Part shown: piece after piece, positions 9,328 through 16,945 of the stretch
Numbering within the stretch: position 1 is the stretch's first letter
Layout: each line of letters begins with the position of its first letter
IMG/VR virus record: IMGVR_UViG_3300038660_000028
Coordinates: 1 to 20,995 of that record
DNA: 20,995 nucleotides
Origin: a virus
Direction: 5' to 3' (one strand)
Made by a program: the position numbers and the translations under genes
Notes under the pieces: model-generated
The model's input: the letters and a program-made list of their open reading frames with translations, nothing else
The model's database searches: none
Told to the model about the DNA's origin: nothing

Positions 9328-11736
9328 CTAAATCCTTGATGTCTTGCGTTCGAACCGCCCCTCCCATTCGGCTGCCGTAAGATACACAGGGAGGAAGCTG
9401 TCGCTGACGACGCGGACCTTCACTCGGTCGGATCGTCCGTTGACGCGGAAGGGAAACTCACCGCTCCCGAGCTTGGAGATGCCGAGGGTCGGGTATGGCA
9501 GCATGTTCGCGTTGTAGTGGTAGGTGTACGTTTTCCGTCCGGGCTGCTCGACCTCGACACGGAAGTAGCCGGTGTCGTCGAACATGACCGTCCACCGCTG
9601 TAGCTGCAGACGACCGAAGGCCACTGTGGCAGAGCCACCGCCTTGGTTGCTCGTCTTGAGCACCTGCTCGGAGAACTCGTAGATGAAGTCGTAAACCTCC
9701 CCCACGTAGAACAGCGCCCCGGTGATGTCACCAGAAACGACTACCTCCGTGCTTCCCGTACTGGACGAGACCACAGGAACCTCCCGCCCAGCATCGGCTG
9801 CACCACGCTGGATCACGCGGATGCTGTCGGCCCGGCTGGGCTTGTACGGCAGAGTGAGCGTCGTCTGATCACTCAGGCTGTCGTAGGTCTTAGACACTTC
9901 TACATTGGATAGGCGCCGGTCGAGGCAGACGGGGAAATCGAGACCGCCCTCGTCGTAGTTATCCGGGTCGAACTCCATCTGGAGAAGGTGCTTTGACCCC
10001 TCTTCATCCTCGTCGAAGCCGGTGTCTCGGACAACCACAAGGAGCCTGTTCTTGATGAAGGACACATGCCGGATCAAGCATGTGTCCGGCAGCTTCCATT
10101 CTGACCAGCTTGACTGGAGCTTCTCTGTGCCCTGCCAATGGTGCTTGTAGATGAAGAGCTTGCTCTTCTCCTGTTGGGACCAACAGACGATCATGTCCTG
10201 CATGTTGCTGGCCACGATCTCTTGCAGCTTGTTAGGGATCAGGGATGGCACATGCTTGTTGATGGTCGCAGCTTCCATCGTCCCGGCTATGGACTCCGGA
10301 GTGACGAAGTATTCCATCACGCGAGAGTGCCGCTCGTTGGACATGGAGAAGTACAGAAGCTCCCCTGATGTCGCAGGCTCGACCTGCTGGTCGATGCGGT
10401 ATCGCGTGATTGGAAGGATCGCGGGAGGCTGGGACGCGACGAGGAACTCGCTGTCGATCAGGAACTGTGTCTCGTCTGAGAACAACACGATCTTCCCCCG
10501 GAAGGGAACCGCGTGGCGCAGTTTCGCGCTTTCCTTGCTGGACACGCTGACGTCAATACGATCTCCGTCCAGGAGCGTGGTCAAGGTTGAGGGGAAGAAG
10601 TCATAGAAGCGCCCGACTGCGGACATGCTCACGCCGCGTCCGGCCACAAGGCATAGGCGGTCTCGGTCAACGTAGACCTCGGAGATCCGGCGGAAGATGA
10701 AGTTGGGAGAAGGCGCTGTCGTCCCGTCGCCTACCGTCCGGTCGGCCCATGGGACTTGATCGAAGGTGAATGTTCCATCCTCGTTTCGGTCGAGCTTGTG
10801 GGGCATGGTTGCCGGGTCGATCCGGTAAACGCTGTTGGGTGCATTCGTCTCTTCCCAGATGCCCGCACCGACCTCGCCAGCGAAAGCGCCTGTGCGCTGG
10901 AACCGCAGCCAGTATGAGTTGGACGAACGGGCGCCTGTGGTGTCAGCCACAACCTCTACCACGAAGCCGGTCGGCCCATAGGTTGGAAGGTCCGTGAAGC
11001 TCTGGATTTTCCGGTAGATCGTGCGGACGTTGGCACCGCCTGCGTTATCCGTGATTGAGATATTGAAGTCGTTCCCGTTGACCTCTTTGATGTATACCAC
11101 TGGGCCGCTCGCATGGACCTCGAAGTCGGCGGTTACGTTGCTTTCCGCTTGGGTCTTCAGGTCTTCTACCACGGTCTCGATAGACGTCGCATCCCCCTCT
11201 CCTGTCCCGTCCGGGGTCGTGTGAGTGGCGATAGCTGTGCCGTTCAGCTTGATCTTGTAGGTATTGTTGAAGGCTGTCGCCCGGACGAAGAGCATGGCAT
11301 CCCCGACGTTGTCCGGGGTCCGGACACCCCGCATAAGGCACTGGACCTTCTTGTTCACGACGAATGTCGTGTCAGCCACCGTGACCAGAGAGAAGTCTGT
11401 GTGAGGCGTGGTGCTGTCTAGATAGGACTTCCCGTCTGGGAAGCTGACCGTCTTGGCGGCCCCTGTCTGGGCGTCGAATACGGAAAGGTCTCCGTCCTCA
11501 ATTGCGACTAGATACTGCTCCTGCTCATCCCGGTTGATCGTGTGCATCTTCGCGTTTAAGCTGTCGAAATTCGCCATGGTCGCGATGTGCTTGAGCGGAG
11601 GCCGCTTGCCGACGCCGCGCAGGAGGGACGACAATCCGTTGACTTGCAGCTCGCATTGCGAACTCATGCGCATGGTCTTGGACTGCTCACTCATGCCGTT
11701 CATCAGGTTTGGCAACTGCTCGCTAATGAGGGGCAT
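9328..11736 (-). CDS. Tail tubular protein B (T7 gp12-like nozzle)
   Basis: This protein has 802 residues, against 794 for T7 gp12. The start chosen is the ATG at 11736 with GGAGGAACC upstream. It gives the N-terminus MPLISEQLPNLMNGMSEQ, followed by NGLSSLLRGVGKRPP, the family's standard opening. The frame is open further upstream to 11955, but that stretch lies inside the preceding gene and is compositionally unlike the protein. The start overlaps the end of tail tubular A by 14 nt, suggesting translational coupling. The C-terminal region (WTVMFDDTGYFRVEV, then GRSDRVKVRVVSDSF) also fits gp12. The protein forms the distal nozzle of the short tail. Confidence 0.93.
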   Translation of the reverse strand: MPLISEQLPNLMNGMSEQSKTMRMSSQCELQVNGLSSLLRGVGKRPPLKHIATMANFDSLNAKMHTINRDEQEQYLVAIEDGDLSVFDAQTGAAKTVSFPDGKSYLDSTTPHTDFSLVTVADTTFVVNKKVQCLMRGVRTPDNVGDAMLFVRATAFNNTYKIKLNGTAIATHTTPDGTGEGDATSIETVVEDLKTQAESNVTADFEVHASGPVVYIKEVNGNDFNISITDNAGGANVRTIYRKIQSFTDLPTYGPTGFVVEVVADTTGARSSNSYWLRFQRTGAFAGEVGAGIWEETNAPNSVYRIDPATMPHKLDRNEDGTFTFDQVPWADRTVGDGTTAPSPNFIFRRISEVYVDRDRLCLVAGRGVSMSAVGRFYDFFPSTLTTLLDGDRIDVSVSSKESAKLRHAVPFRGKIVLFSDETQFLIDSEFLVASQPPAILPITRYRIDQQVEPATSGELLYFSMSNERHSRVMEYFVTPESIAGTMEAATINKHVPSLIPNKLQEIVASNMQDMIVCWSQQEKSKLFIYKHHWQGTEKLQSSWSEWKLPDTCLIRHVSFIKNRLLVVVRDTGFDEDEEGSKHLLQMEFDPDNYDEGGLDFPVCLDRRLSNVEVSKTYDSLSDQTTLTLPYKPSRADSIRVIQRGAADAGREVPVVSSSTGSTEVVVSGDITGALFYVGEVYDFIYEFSEQVLKTSNQGGGSATVAFGRLQLQRWTVMFDDTGYFRVEVEQPGRKTYTYHYNANMLPYPTLGISKLGSGEFPFRVNGRSDRVKVRVVSDSFLPVYLTAAEWEGRFERKTSRI

Positions 11737-12316
11737 AGCGGTTCCTCCGAAGACGGTGGAAATCAGGAGTGTCGAAGAGCATGTTGTTATCCCGGTCCTC
11801 GGACTGCTCCTGCACGAACACTGAACGCATCCAGTTCTCGTCTCTCTGGTTAAAGCGGTGGAGTGTGTTAGACCCAAGCTGTGTGGACTGGAACTTCCGC
11901 GCCGCCCGGTAGGCGACATATGAACGGGCGCTCTCGGGCATGTCGTCGAAGTCAAGAAAGACGATCAGGTCAGACTTGATAGGACCAGAGAACTCATACG
12001 TCCTGTTTGCCCGGTCGTAGATGCGGCCCCCACGGATCACAGGGTCGGTGTCATCCTGCGGGGAGACCTCCAACCGAAGCGTGTTGTGCGGCAGGTAGAT
12101 GTAGCCGCTCGGGTCGGGCAGAAGGGCGACCTCATGCTCGGTGTTGAAGATCCATCCTTCAAGCAACACCGCCCGCTGAACTTCGTCCAGTGTTCCGGTT
12201 GCCGTCTCAATGTCGAGGCCCATGCCTTCGACTTCGCTCAGGTCCGTGACCGGGGCCTCGCTGATGGCGCGGAGCATCTGGTTCACGGCTGCGAGCCGGG
12301 TAGTGGTTCCACTCAT
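11723..12316 (-). CDS. Tail tubular protein A (T7 gp11-like adaptor/gatekeeper)
   Basis: This protein has 197 residues, against 196 for T7 gp11. The ATG at 12316 has AAAGGA upstream. Recognisable family features are AAVNQMLRAISEAPV near the start, LDEVQRAVLLEGWIFNTE, and a C-terminal YVAYRAARKFQSTQLGS. In the virion this protein forms the ring between the portal and the tail nozzle. The gene is the first after the strong terminator that follows the capsid gene, and its end overlaps the start of tail tubular B. Confidence 0.93.
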   Translation of the reverse strand: MSGTTTRLAAVNQMLRAISEAPVTDLSEVEGMGLDIETATGTLDEVQRAVLLEGWIFNTEHEVALLPDPSGYIYLPHNTLRLEVSPQDDTDPVIRGGRIYDRANRTYEFSGPIKSDLIVFLDFDDMPESARSYVAYRAARKFQSTQLGSNTLHRFNQRDENWMRSVFVQEQSEDRDNNMLFDTPDFHRLRRNRYAPH

Positions 12317-12333
12317 CTGTCGGTCCTTTGGAG

Positions 12334-12365
12334 AAAAAAAAGGGACACCCCATGTGGGGTGCCCC
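12334..12365 (-). terminator. Strong intrinsic terminator after the major capsid gene (T-phi-like)
   Basis: Read on the minus strand, a 10-bp GC-rich stem (arms 12356-12365 and 12342-12351, with one G-U pair) encloses a 4-nt loop and is followed directly by eight U residues (12334-12341). It lies 41 nt after the capsid stop codon and 17 nt before the next start codon. T7 has its T-phi terminator at the same place, between genes 10 and 11. Partial termination there would keep capsid transcripts above those for tail proteins. Confidence 0.93.
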
Positions 12366-12406
12366 TAGTTGGTCAGGAGACCTTGTTATTGTCGTTCTTG
12401 GCGGTC

Positions 12407-13369
12407 CTAGCCGGTTGCCAGCTCGATGGCGCATTCAGGGCGAAGAACGCCGTGGCCCATCGCGTACTTCGCGACCATCAGGGTGCCCTGATACATGATC
12501 TCGAAGTCAGCACCGGACTTCTGTAGAGCGAGATCCATCAGCTTGACGGTGCCGACAGCCGACTTCTGGAAAACCAGACCGGCGGTCGTCTGCGCGTCAA
12601 CGGCGTAGGTGTTCTGCTCGCCCGCGTTGGCCGTGATATCGGTCGTCGGGACGTTGTTCGACTTCTCGATCTGGATACCGGCAACCTGCGGCAGGGTGCC
12701 TTCGGCGTAGGAGCCACGGCCGTCCCAATCGCGATTCAAGTTGTCCTTGTTGCGGACCAGGAGCCAATACTGCGCTGGCTTGAACGTCGCATAGCGCTCG
12801 CCTTCCCACACGTCCTTCTCGTCGAACTTCTGGGCAGCGTCGAACAGCATACCAGCCAGCACGTCGCCGTCGGTCTTTGCGCTCGCATCGGTAATCCGCG
12901 AGCCACCCGGCAGAGTCGAGATCTTGTTGTTCGAACGGGCCGCAAGGGTGATGACCTTGGCGATGTTCTGGTCGAAGGTGCGGGACAGGGCCGCGCCAAT
13001 CTGCTTGGTGTATTCAGAGCGGACGTCGTAGTGATTCTTCGCCTCTTCCAGCTCGTCGATGAATACGTCAGCGATTAGCTTGTCGTCGATCTTGATGACC
13101 GTCTCGTTGTGCGCGACCGTGTTGTCGCCAACGATGGGCTTACCGGCGGTGTGATACCGCGCGTTCGCCTTGCCGGTGTGGTTGAACGAAGCCGACTTGC
13201 CTTGCGAAATGGTCCGCACCTGATGAAGCGGCATGAAGATGTTCATTTCGTTGAAGGCTGTGATGACTTCGCCAGCGAAGGTCTTGAGGAAAAGCGCGTT
13301 GCTATCGTCCCAGTTGGACGGGGAAGCGCCATCGACAACACCCAGTTGGGACAGGACTGCATCTACCAT
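12407..13369 (-). CDS. Major capsid protein (T7 gp10-like)
   Basis: This protein has 320 residues, against 345 for T7 gp10A. It starts at the ATG at 13369 behind AAAAGGAAAC. Diagnostic segments are LFLKTFAGEVITAFNEMNIF, then MPLHQVRTISQGKSASF, the ID(D)KLIADVFIDELEE tract and KPAQYWLLVRNKD. These correspond to T7-type major capsid proteins with an HK97 fold. A structured leader and a promoter-like motif lie upstream and a strong terminator lies downstream, so the gene appears to be a separate high-expression unit. I see no slippery site and no continuation after the TAG like the frameshifted 10B product of T7. Confidence 0.95.
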   Translation of the reverse strand: MVDAVLSQLGVVDGASPSNWDDSNALFLKTFAGEVITAFNEMNIFMPLHQVRTISQGKSASFNHTGKANARYHTAGKPIVGDNTVAHNETVIKIDDKLIADVFIDELEEAKNHYDVRSEYTKQIGAALSRTFDQNIAKVITLAARSNNKISTLPGGSRITDASAKTDGDVLAGMLFDAAQKFDEKDVWEGERYATFKPAQYWLLVRNKDNLNRDWDGRGSYAEGTLPQVAGIQIEKSNNVPTTDITANAGEQNTYAVDAQTTAGLVFQKSAVGTVKLMDLALQKSGADFEIMYQGTLMVAKYAMGHGVLRPECAIELATG

Positions 13370-13602
13370 GGATGTTTCCTTTTGCTGAGCTTCGGGGATT
13401 GCTCCCGTCGATGCCTTTCACTTGCCGTTACACAGGGTTGTCCTCCGCAGAGGGCCAAGCGCCGCTTCGTGTATCATCGGGGTGCCTACTCGCTAAAAAG
13501 CGATGGAGGCTGCCGTCTCAGCATTCAGATGCTCCGAAGACCCCGGCAATGCCGGGGCCTCCGCAGGACCCATGAACGCAACCCAAAGAGGGCCAAAGCC
13601 CT
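13370..13602 (-). promoter_or_regulatory. Structured 233-nt leader of the major capsid mRNA
   Basis: No convincing gene fits between the promoter motif and the capsid ATG. The stretch holds consecutive perfect stem-loops: 13589-13602 (5-bp stem, loop 4), 13541-13557 (7-bp stem of C and G, loop 3), 13520-13533 (5 bp, loop 4), 13490-13503 (5 bp, loop 4) and a weaker one at 13442-13453. None is followed by a U-run, so they do not look like terminators. They may act as mRNA stabilisers, processing sites or translational control elements. This is inference from base pairing by eye. Confidence 0.6.
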
Positions 13603-13622
13603 TCTATGGAATGGTGGAACTC
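13603..13622 (-). promoter_or_regulatory. Candidate phage RNA-polymerase promoter upstream of the capsid gene (phi10-like)
   Basis: The minus strand reads GAGTTCCACCATTCCATAGA. It matches 18 of 20 bases at 17383-17402 and 17 of 20 at 2149-2168. It lies just after the o-spanin stop codon and just before a perfect 14-nt hairpin, which would be at the very 5' end of a transcript starting near the right-hand end of the motif. T7 phi10 has both this position and a 5'-terminal hairpin. Confidence 0.75.
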
Positions 13623-13624
13623 AA

Positions 13625-13852
13625 TCAATTGCAGTTGCGCCGGTACAATTCGTTGTGGTCTCCGATCTGGTTAAAGTCTTCGAAGGCACTGTCGGGCCAG
13701 TCTTCAGACCCCAGCCATTCCTTCGTTTCGTCGGAGAACTCGATGGGCGCCGTCCAGACGCATTCGTCCGGGGCGTCCCGCATGAAGCTACATCCGGTCG
13801 AGAACGCCAGACTTGTCACGAGGAATAGGGCGCGAGCGGAGATCATATGCAT
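13625..13852 (-). CDS. Outer-membrane spanin lipoprotein (Rz1-like o-spanin)
   Basis: This protein has 75 residues. The N-terminus (MHMISARALFLVTSLAFS) is a short signal peptide followed by TGC, giving a lipidation cysteine at residue 21. The lipobox is not ideal, with Ser at the -3 position. The mature part contains WTAPIEFSDETKEWL, then DFNQIGDHNELYRRNC, a pattern I recall from small phage lipoproteins in the o-spanin slot. Such proteins join an inner-membrane partner to fuse the two membranes at the last step of lysis. The gene starts 65 nt inside the i-spanin gene in another frame, the usual nested Rz/Rz1 arrangement. A second in-frame ATG (M3) lies at 13846. Confidence 0.75.
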   Translation of the reverse strand: MHMISARALFLVTSLAFSTGCSFMRDAPDECVWTAPIEFSDETKEWLGSEDWPDSAFEDFNQIGDHNELYRRNCN

Positions 13853-13988
13853 CCGACCTCGCCTTCTCGTCCCTGAGACGTTCCTGCGCCTCGTCGGCTT
13901 TCGCCTTCTCCGCTCGCCAGAGACCGTAGGCGATCAGCATGAGAAGGCCGAGGATCGCCACCAGAGCTACCGCAATGGATGTGAACAT
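13788..13988 (-). CDS. Inner-membrane spanin (Rz-like i-spanin)
   Basis: This protein has 66 residues from the ATG at 13988, which has GGAG upstream. It starts MFTSIAVALVAILGLLMLIA, a single N-terminal transmembrane anchor. A charged, coiled-coil-like periplasmic part follows (WRAEKAKADEAQERLRDEKA). This is the topology of an i-spanin. The frame is open upstream to 14102, but that 38-residue extension (rich in Arg and Pro) lies inside the previous gene and is probably not translated. The 3' end overlaps the o-spanin gene by 65 nt and the 5' end overlaps the preceding membrane-protein gene. The protein is short for the family, which lowers certainty. Confidence 0.65.
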   Translation of the reverse strand: MFTSIAVALVAILGLLMLIAYGLWRAEKAKADEAQERLRDEKARSDAYDLRSRPIPRDKSGVLDRM

Positions 13989-14259
13989 GGATGCTTTTCT
14001 CCGTGGTTTCAGTGTAGACAGGTGGGCCAGACACAGGCTCGGGCTGCCATGCAGCGCCTTCGCGTTCACCGGGCTTTTCCTTGGCGGTCTCCGTGAAGAC
14101 ACCGCCGATGCGCTCGACCCACTTGTAGACCCGTCCCACGATGCGGTTATCCGCAGGGGTCGGGGTCAGGTTGACGATAGCCACCGCGAAGGCATGGGTC
14201 GCCACCAGAAGGACTCCGATGGCGTTCCTGTTCGCGATGACCCATGCAAGAATATCCAT
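13843..14259 (-). CDS. Small membrane protein of the lysis cassette (holin candidate)
   Basis: This protein has 138 residues. The ATG at 14259 has AAGGAAGGGAAG upstream. Residues ~10-32 (NRNAIGVLLVATHAFAVAIV) form one transmembrane segment, followed by NLTPTPADNRIVGRVYKWVE, a pattern common in small phage membrane proteins of unknown function. The second half (from ~65) is hydrophilic and low in recognisable structure. It is encoded over the i-spanin gene in another frame and ends within the first codons of the o-spanin. Its place directly before the spanins makes a holin or lysis-timing role plausible, as with the one-segment T7 holin gp17.5, but no sequence motif proves it. The length of the C-terminal half in relatives would need comparison. 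Confidence 0.6.
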   Translation of the reverse strand: MDILAWVIANRNAIGVLLVATHAFAVAIVNLTPTPADNRIVGRVYKWVERIGGVFTETAKEKPGEREGAAWQPEPVSGPPVYTETTEKSIHVHIHCGSSGGDPRPSHADRLRSLASGEGESRRGAGTSQGREGEVGCI

Positions 14260-14272
14260 GGGCTTCCCTTCC

Positions 14273-15133
14273 TTACCGGGTCTTCATAATGTTGCTGGAA
14301 TTGGCCAGCTTCTGGGAGACCTCAGAACGGTAGGCTGCCGACGTCTTGTAGCGCTTGTCGGCCATGGCTTCAAGGTAGTCGGCCTCGCTGGCGAAGCCGC
14401 TCACATTGGCGCCGGGGCGCCTGCCACCCACCATCCTCCCTTCGCTGCCGAAGCTCTCAAGGTAGGCCCGGTATGCCCCGGAGACGGCCTCGGTCGCCTT
14501 GGTGACGTCGCCGCTGGACACCGCCTCGTTGTAGGCCTCAATGTCCGCGTCTTCCCAGCTTCCCTTGATGAAGTCCCGCACCTTTGAGAAGCCGTCGTCG
14601 CCCCCGGCAACAGCCTTGACCTGCGCGATCTGGGCTGCCGTCATGGACGTGGCCGTGTCACGCTGGGACGAGACACCGTTCAGGTAGGCGTCAACGACAG
14701 CGCGAGGGAAGCCAGCCTTTTCGAACTTCTCGTAGGTCTCGTCCTTGAGGATGCCTTCGTTCTTTTCAAACTCTTCGGCGGCTTCCCCCGGATCGACACC
14801 AGCCGACTTGAGAGCGTTCGCTACGGCTTCGCCATAGGGGGTCTCGTCGTCGTCATTGGTGTCGTCAGGGGTCTCTTCGGAGCCGGCACCTTCACCATCG
14901 GTGCCGTCCTGGGCGTCCGTGTCCGTGCCGTTGTCGGAAGTGTCATCCCCGGTCGTCTGTCCCTCACCACCGAGCTTACGCTCCAGTTCTTTGTAGGATG
15001 TCAGAAGGTCATCGACAGACTTGAACTTCCCGCCGATCAGCTCTTCGGAACTGTCGGTCTCCGTCGAGACGTTCACGGTCTCTGCGGCCTGCCCCTCTTG
15101 GACATTCGGGTGGCTGTTCTGGCCGTCAGCCAT
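14273..15133 (-). CDS. Capsid assembly scaffold protein (T7 gp9-like)
   Basis: This protein has 286 residues, against 307 for T7 gp9. I chose the ATG at 15133, with GGAGG 10 nt upstream; a TTG two codons earlier is too close to that site. GGKFKSVDDLLTSYKELERK near the N-terminus is typical. A strongly acidic Asp/Thr/Gly-rich tract follows at about residues 58-100. The C-terminus (SGFASEADYLEAMADKRY, then TSAAYRSEVSQKLANS) is the family's conserved capsid-interacting end. The protein guides prohead assembly and then leaves the particle. Its position between portal and capsid genes agrees, although here the lysis genes intervene before the capsid gene. Confidence 0.9.
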   Translation of the reverse strand: MADGQNSHPNVQEGQAAETVNVSTETDSSEELIGGKFKSVDDLLTSYKELERKLGGEGQTTGDDTSDNGTDTDAQDGTDGEGAGSEETPDDTNDDDETPYGEAVANALKSAGVDPGEAAEEFEKNEGILKDETYEKFEKAGFPRAVVDAYLNGVSSQRDTATSMTAAQIAQVKAVAGGDDGFSKVRDFIKGSWEDADIEAYNEAVSSGDVTKATEAVSGAYRAYLESFGSEGRMVGGRRPGANVSGFASEADYLEAMADKRYKTSAAYRSEVSQKLANSSNIMKTR

Positions 15134-15135
15134 AA

Positions 15136-15357
15136 TCAATAGTCCTCCACATAGACGCCGGGGCGCAGCTCGTAGTGTTGCTTTCGCCCTTGGGCCGGTG
15201 TGTCAGGGGTGCCGAGGTTGCCGACCACAGCGTTGGGCGAGGCCTCGGTTGCCTCGTCTTTCTTGGGGGCAATCGTGTTCTCGGTGTGCTCCTCGGTTAC
15301 CTCAGTGGTCGTCTGGTCAGTTGCCTGTTGGGACTGCTTGCGCTGGCGCTGTGCCAT
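15136..15357 (-). CDS. Small hypothetical protein between portal and scaffold
   Basis: This protein has 73 residues. It starts at the ATG at 15357 with AAGGAAGCG upstream, 41 nt inside the end of the portal gene, and stops 2 nt before the scaffold ATG. It is hydrophilic: a basic, Gln-rich start (MAQRQRKQSQQATDQ), an acidic Thr/Glu middle and the ending YELRPGVYVEDY. There is no membrane segment and no recognised domain. Tight coupling to both neighbours and good ribosome sites make it a real gene. Similar short proteins in this place occur in related phages, so a minor role in head assembly is possible but unproven. Confidence 0.72.
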   Translation of the reverse strand: MAQRQRKQSQQATDQTTTEVTEEHTENTIAPKKDEATEASPNAVVGNLGTPDTPAQGRKQHYELRPGVYVEDY

Positions 15358-16939
15358 TTTCGCTTCCTTCCATTGATTTTTCAGCCATAGATGCGCCCTG
15401 CCGGATCAGCTCTGGTCCTAGCTTGTCCATCATCTGCGCCTGCTGGGCCGCTTCCTGCGACTGCTGTCGGTCCTGTGCCGTCACCAGTAGCCCGCTTGTG
15501 TCGATGCCGTCCGCGACTGCCAGACGGGCGTTCAGCTCATCAGCATTGATGAACTTCGGGAGCTGCTCGGGTCCGTAAATCTCGGCCAGAGTCCGCGCGT
15601 ACCGGATCAGCTTCTCGCGGTCGTGCCCGCGCCCCAGAGCTGCGAACCCGGTCACGATCACCGGTTTCACCTCGGGCGGTATCTCGGGCATGTTCTCCCG
15701 CTTCCTCAAGAGGAACAGACGCCGCTTGACGTAGGGCATCTGGAACTCTTTGGACTGTAGCGAGTAGATGCCGCCGAGACTGTCATCGAGTTCCTGCGCG
15801 ACAAAGCGCACCTCTTCTGCCGTCACACGCTCGGCGTCGCGCAGAACCTCAGAGTTGATCATAAAGGCATGGGCGAGCTGCCGCTCGATCCGTGTGATCA
15901 TGTCCTGAGCGATCCGCAGATCGTTGTACTTGTCGAGCCGCAGGACACTCACGTCGTCAGCGTTACCGCTTCGGATAGAGTTGTTGGGCGCCTTCGCAAG
16001 GGCCTTGGCACTGGTGGTGCCGTTCGGGTTTACCATCCAGACCGTCTTGGCCCCAGCTGTCGCGCTGTCCCTGACGGCTTGTGTCAGAACTTCGAGGCTG
16101 TCCAAGTCGCCAAGGTACATCTCGACGTAGCTACGCCCGTAGTCTTCACCGTCCACGCGGAGGAAGCGCATCGGTATCCACGGGTTCCCGCTCTCGGGCA
16201 CATTGCTTTCGGTGTCGGGAACCTTGCTGCCGTTGATCGACTGGTGCCACTTAACGCGGCCCTTGGACCGGTTGACGTGCGTGTAGACTCGAACGGTCGC
16301 GTTGGGAGATGCCGTCTCAGCTGTCTGCTCGTCGTTCAGAAGCCCCCTCTGCTCTTCGGACAAGGATGCTGGGGAAGTCTCTTCGCAGACAACGACCTCC
16401 AGCCATTTGCCTTGAGGATCGCGGACGACGACGTACTTGTTCAGGTCGAATATCCGGGCGTTGCCCTCTTCAGAGACGTAAAGCAGGCAGTTGCCTGTCA
16501 CCAGAAGGTGCTTCATCGCCTCGAAGACAGCAGTCGTGTCACCTGCCTCTTCGATGTCAGCGACTACGGAGCGTTCGATCACCCCGAGGCCTTTCATAAC
16601 TTCGGCCTTGAGGCTTGCCCCTTCGGCCTCGTCCTGGACACCTGCCTCCTGTTCCATGGCCTGCATCGCAAGCTCGTCCACGTTTAGCTTGAAGAACGGT
16701 GTGTTCATCGGAAGCAGGGAAATCAACAGCTTGGACGCGAGGTTGTTGACGCCACGGGCGCCGAGGCTGTGGACAGGGTCTTTGATGTTGCCCCGGTTGC
16801 CTTTGGTTGTCAGGTTCCGGTCGTAAAGCGTCGGCAGCGTCAGCTTAGCACAGCGGTCAGCACGTTGCTCAAACTCTGAACGCTCGGACTGGAGTTGGCT
16901 GTACCGGCTGGCGGCGTTGCCTTTGTTCTCTGCTGCCAT
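15317..16939 (-). CDS. Portal / head-tail connector protein (T7 gp8-like)
   Basis: This protein has 540 residues, against 536 for T7 gp8. The ATG at 16939 has GAGAGGG upstream, and the previous gene stops 6 nt before it. Diagnostic segments include RSEFEQRADRCAKLTLPTL, LGARGVNNLASKLLISLLP, NTPFFKLNVDE, the VRDPQGKWLEVVV tract and the INSEVLRDAERVTAEEVRF stretch. The protein forms the ring at the unique capsid vertex through which DNA is packaged and ejected. The C-terminal ~60 residues are Gln/Ala-rich and probably flexible. The start of the 73-aa gene is nested in its last 41 nt. Confidence 0.94.
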   Translation of the reverse strand: MAAENKGNAASRYSQLQSERSEFEQRADRCAKLTLPTLYDRNLTTKGNRGNIKDPVHSLGARGVNNLASKLLISLLPMNTPFFKLNVDELAMQAMEQEAGVQDEAEGASLKAEVMKGLGVIERSVVADIEEAGDTTAVFEAMKHLLVTGNCLLYVSEEGNARIFDLNKYVVVRDPQGKWLEVVVCEETSPASLSEEQRGLLNDEQTAETASPNATVRVYTHVNRSKGRVKWHQSINGSKVPDTESNVPESGNPWIPMRFLRVDGEDYGRSYVEMYLGDLDSLEVLTQAVRDSATAGAKTVWMVNPNGTTSAKALAKAPNNSIRSGNADDVSVLRLDKYNDLRIAQDMITRIERQLAHAFMINSEVLRDAERVTAEEVRFVAQELDDSLGGIYSLQSKEFQMPYVKRRLFLLRKRENMPEIPPEVKPVIVTGFAALGRGHDREKLIRYARTLAEIYGPEQLPKFINADELNARLAVADGIDTSGLLVTAQDRQQSQEAAQQAQMMDKLGPELIRQGASMAEKSMEGSENGTAPAQAVPTGN

Positions 16940-16945
16940 GTCGGA

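Noticed and set aside
9326-9367. Upstream ATG for the gp13-like protein
   Set aside because: It lies inside the end of tail tubular B, while the ATG at 9325 has AAGGA at proper distance.
11737-11955. N-terminal extension of tail tubular protein B
   Set aside because: It overlaps tail tubular A over its full length, is rich in Ser, Thr and Arg as out-of-frame sequence is, and the family start MPLISEQ with a good ribosome site lies at 11736.
13418-13477. 19-codon frame in the capsid leader
   Set aside because: Its upstream sequence has only a poor ribosome site and the peptide has no recognisable features. The region is better explained as a structured leader.
13503-14096. Plus-strand open frame (197 codons) opposite the lysis cassette
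   Set aside because: It is antisense to the spanin genes, the capsid promoter and the leader hairpins, and shows no domain or ribosome site.
13989-14102. N-terminal extension of the i-spanin
   Set aside because: An Arg/Pro-rich stretch before the transmembrane anchor would be unusual, and the ATG at 13988 has its own ribosome site.
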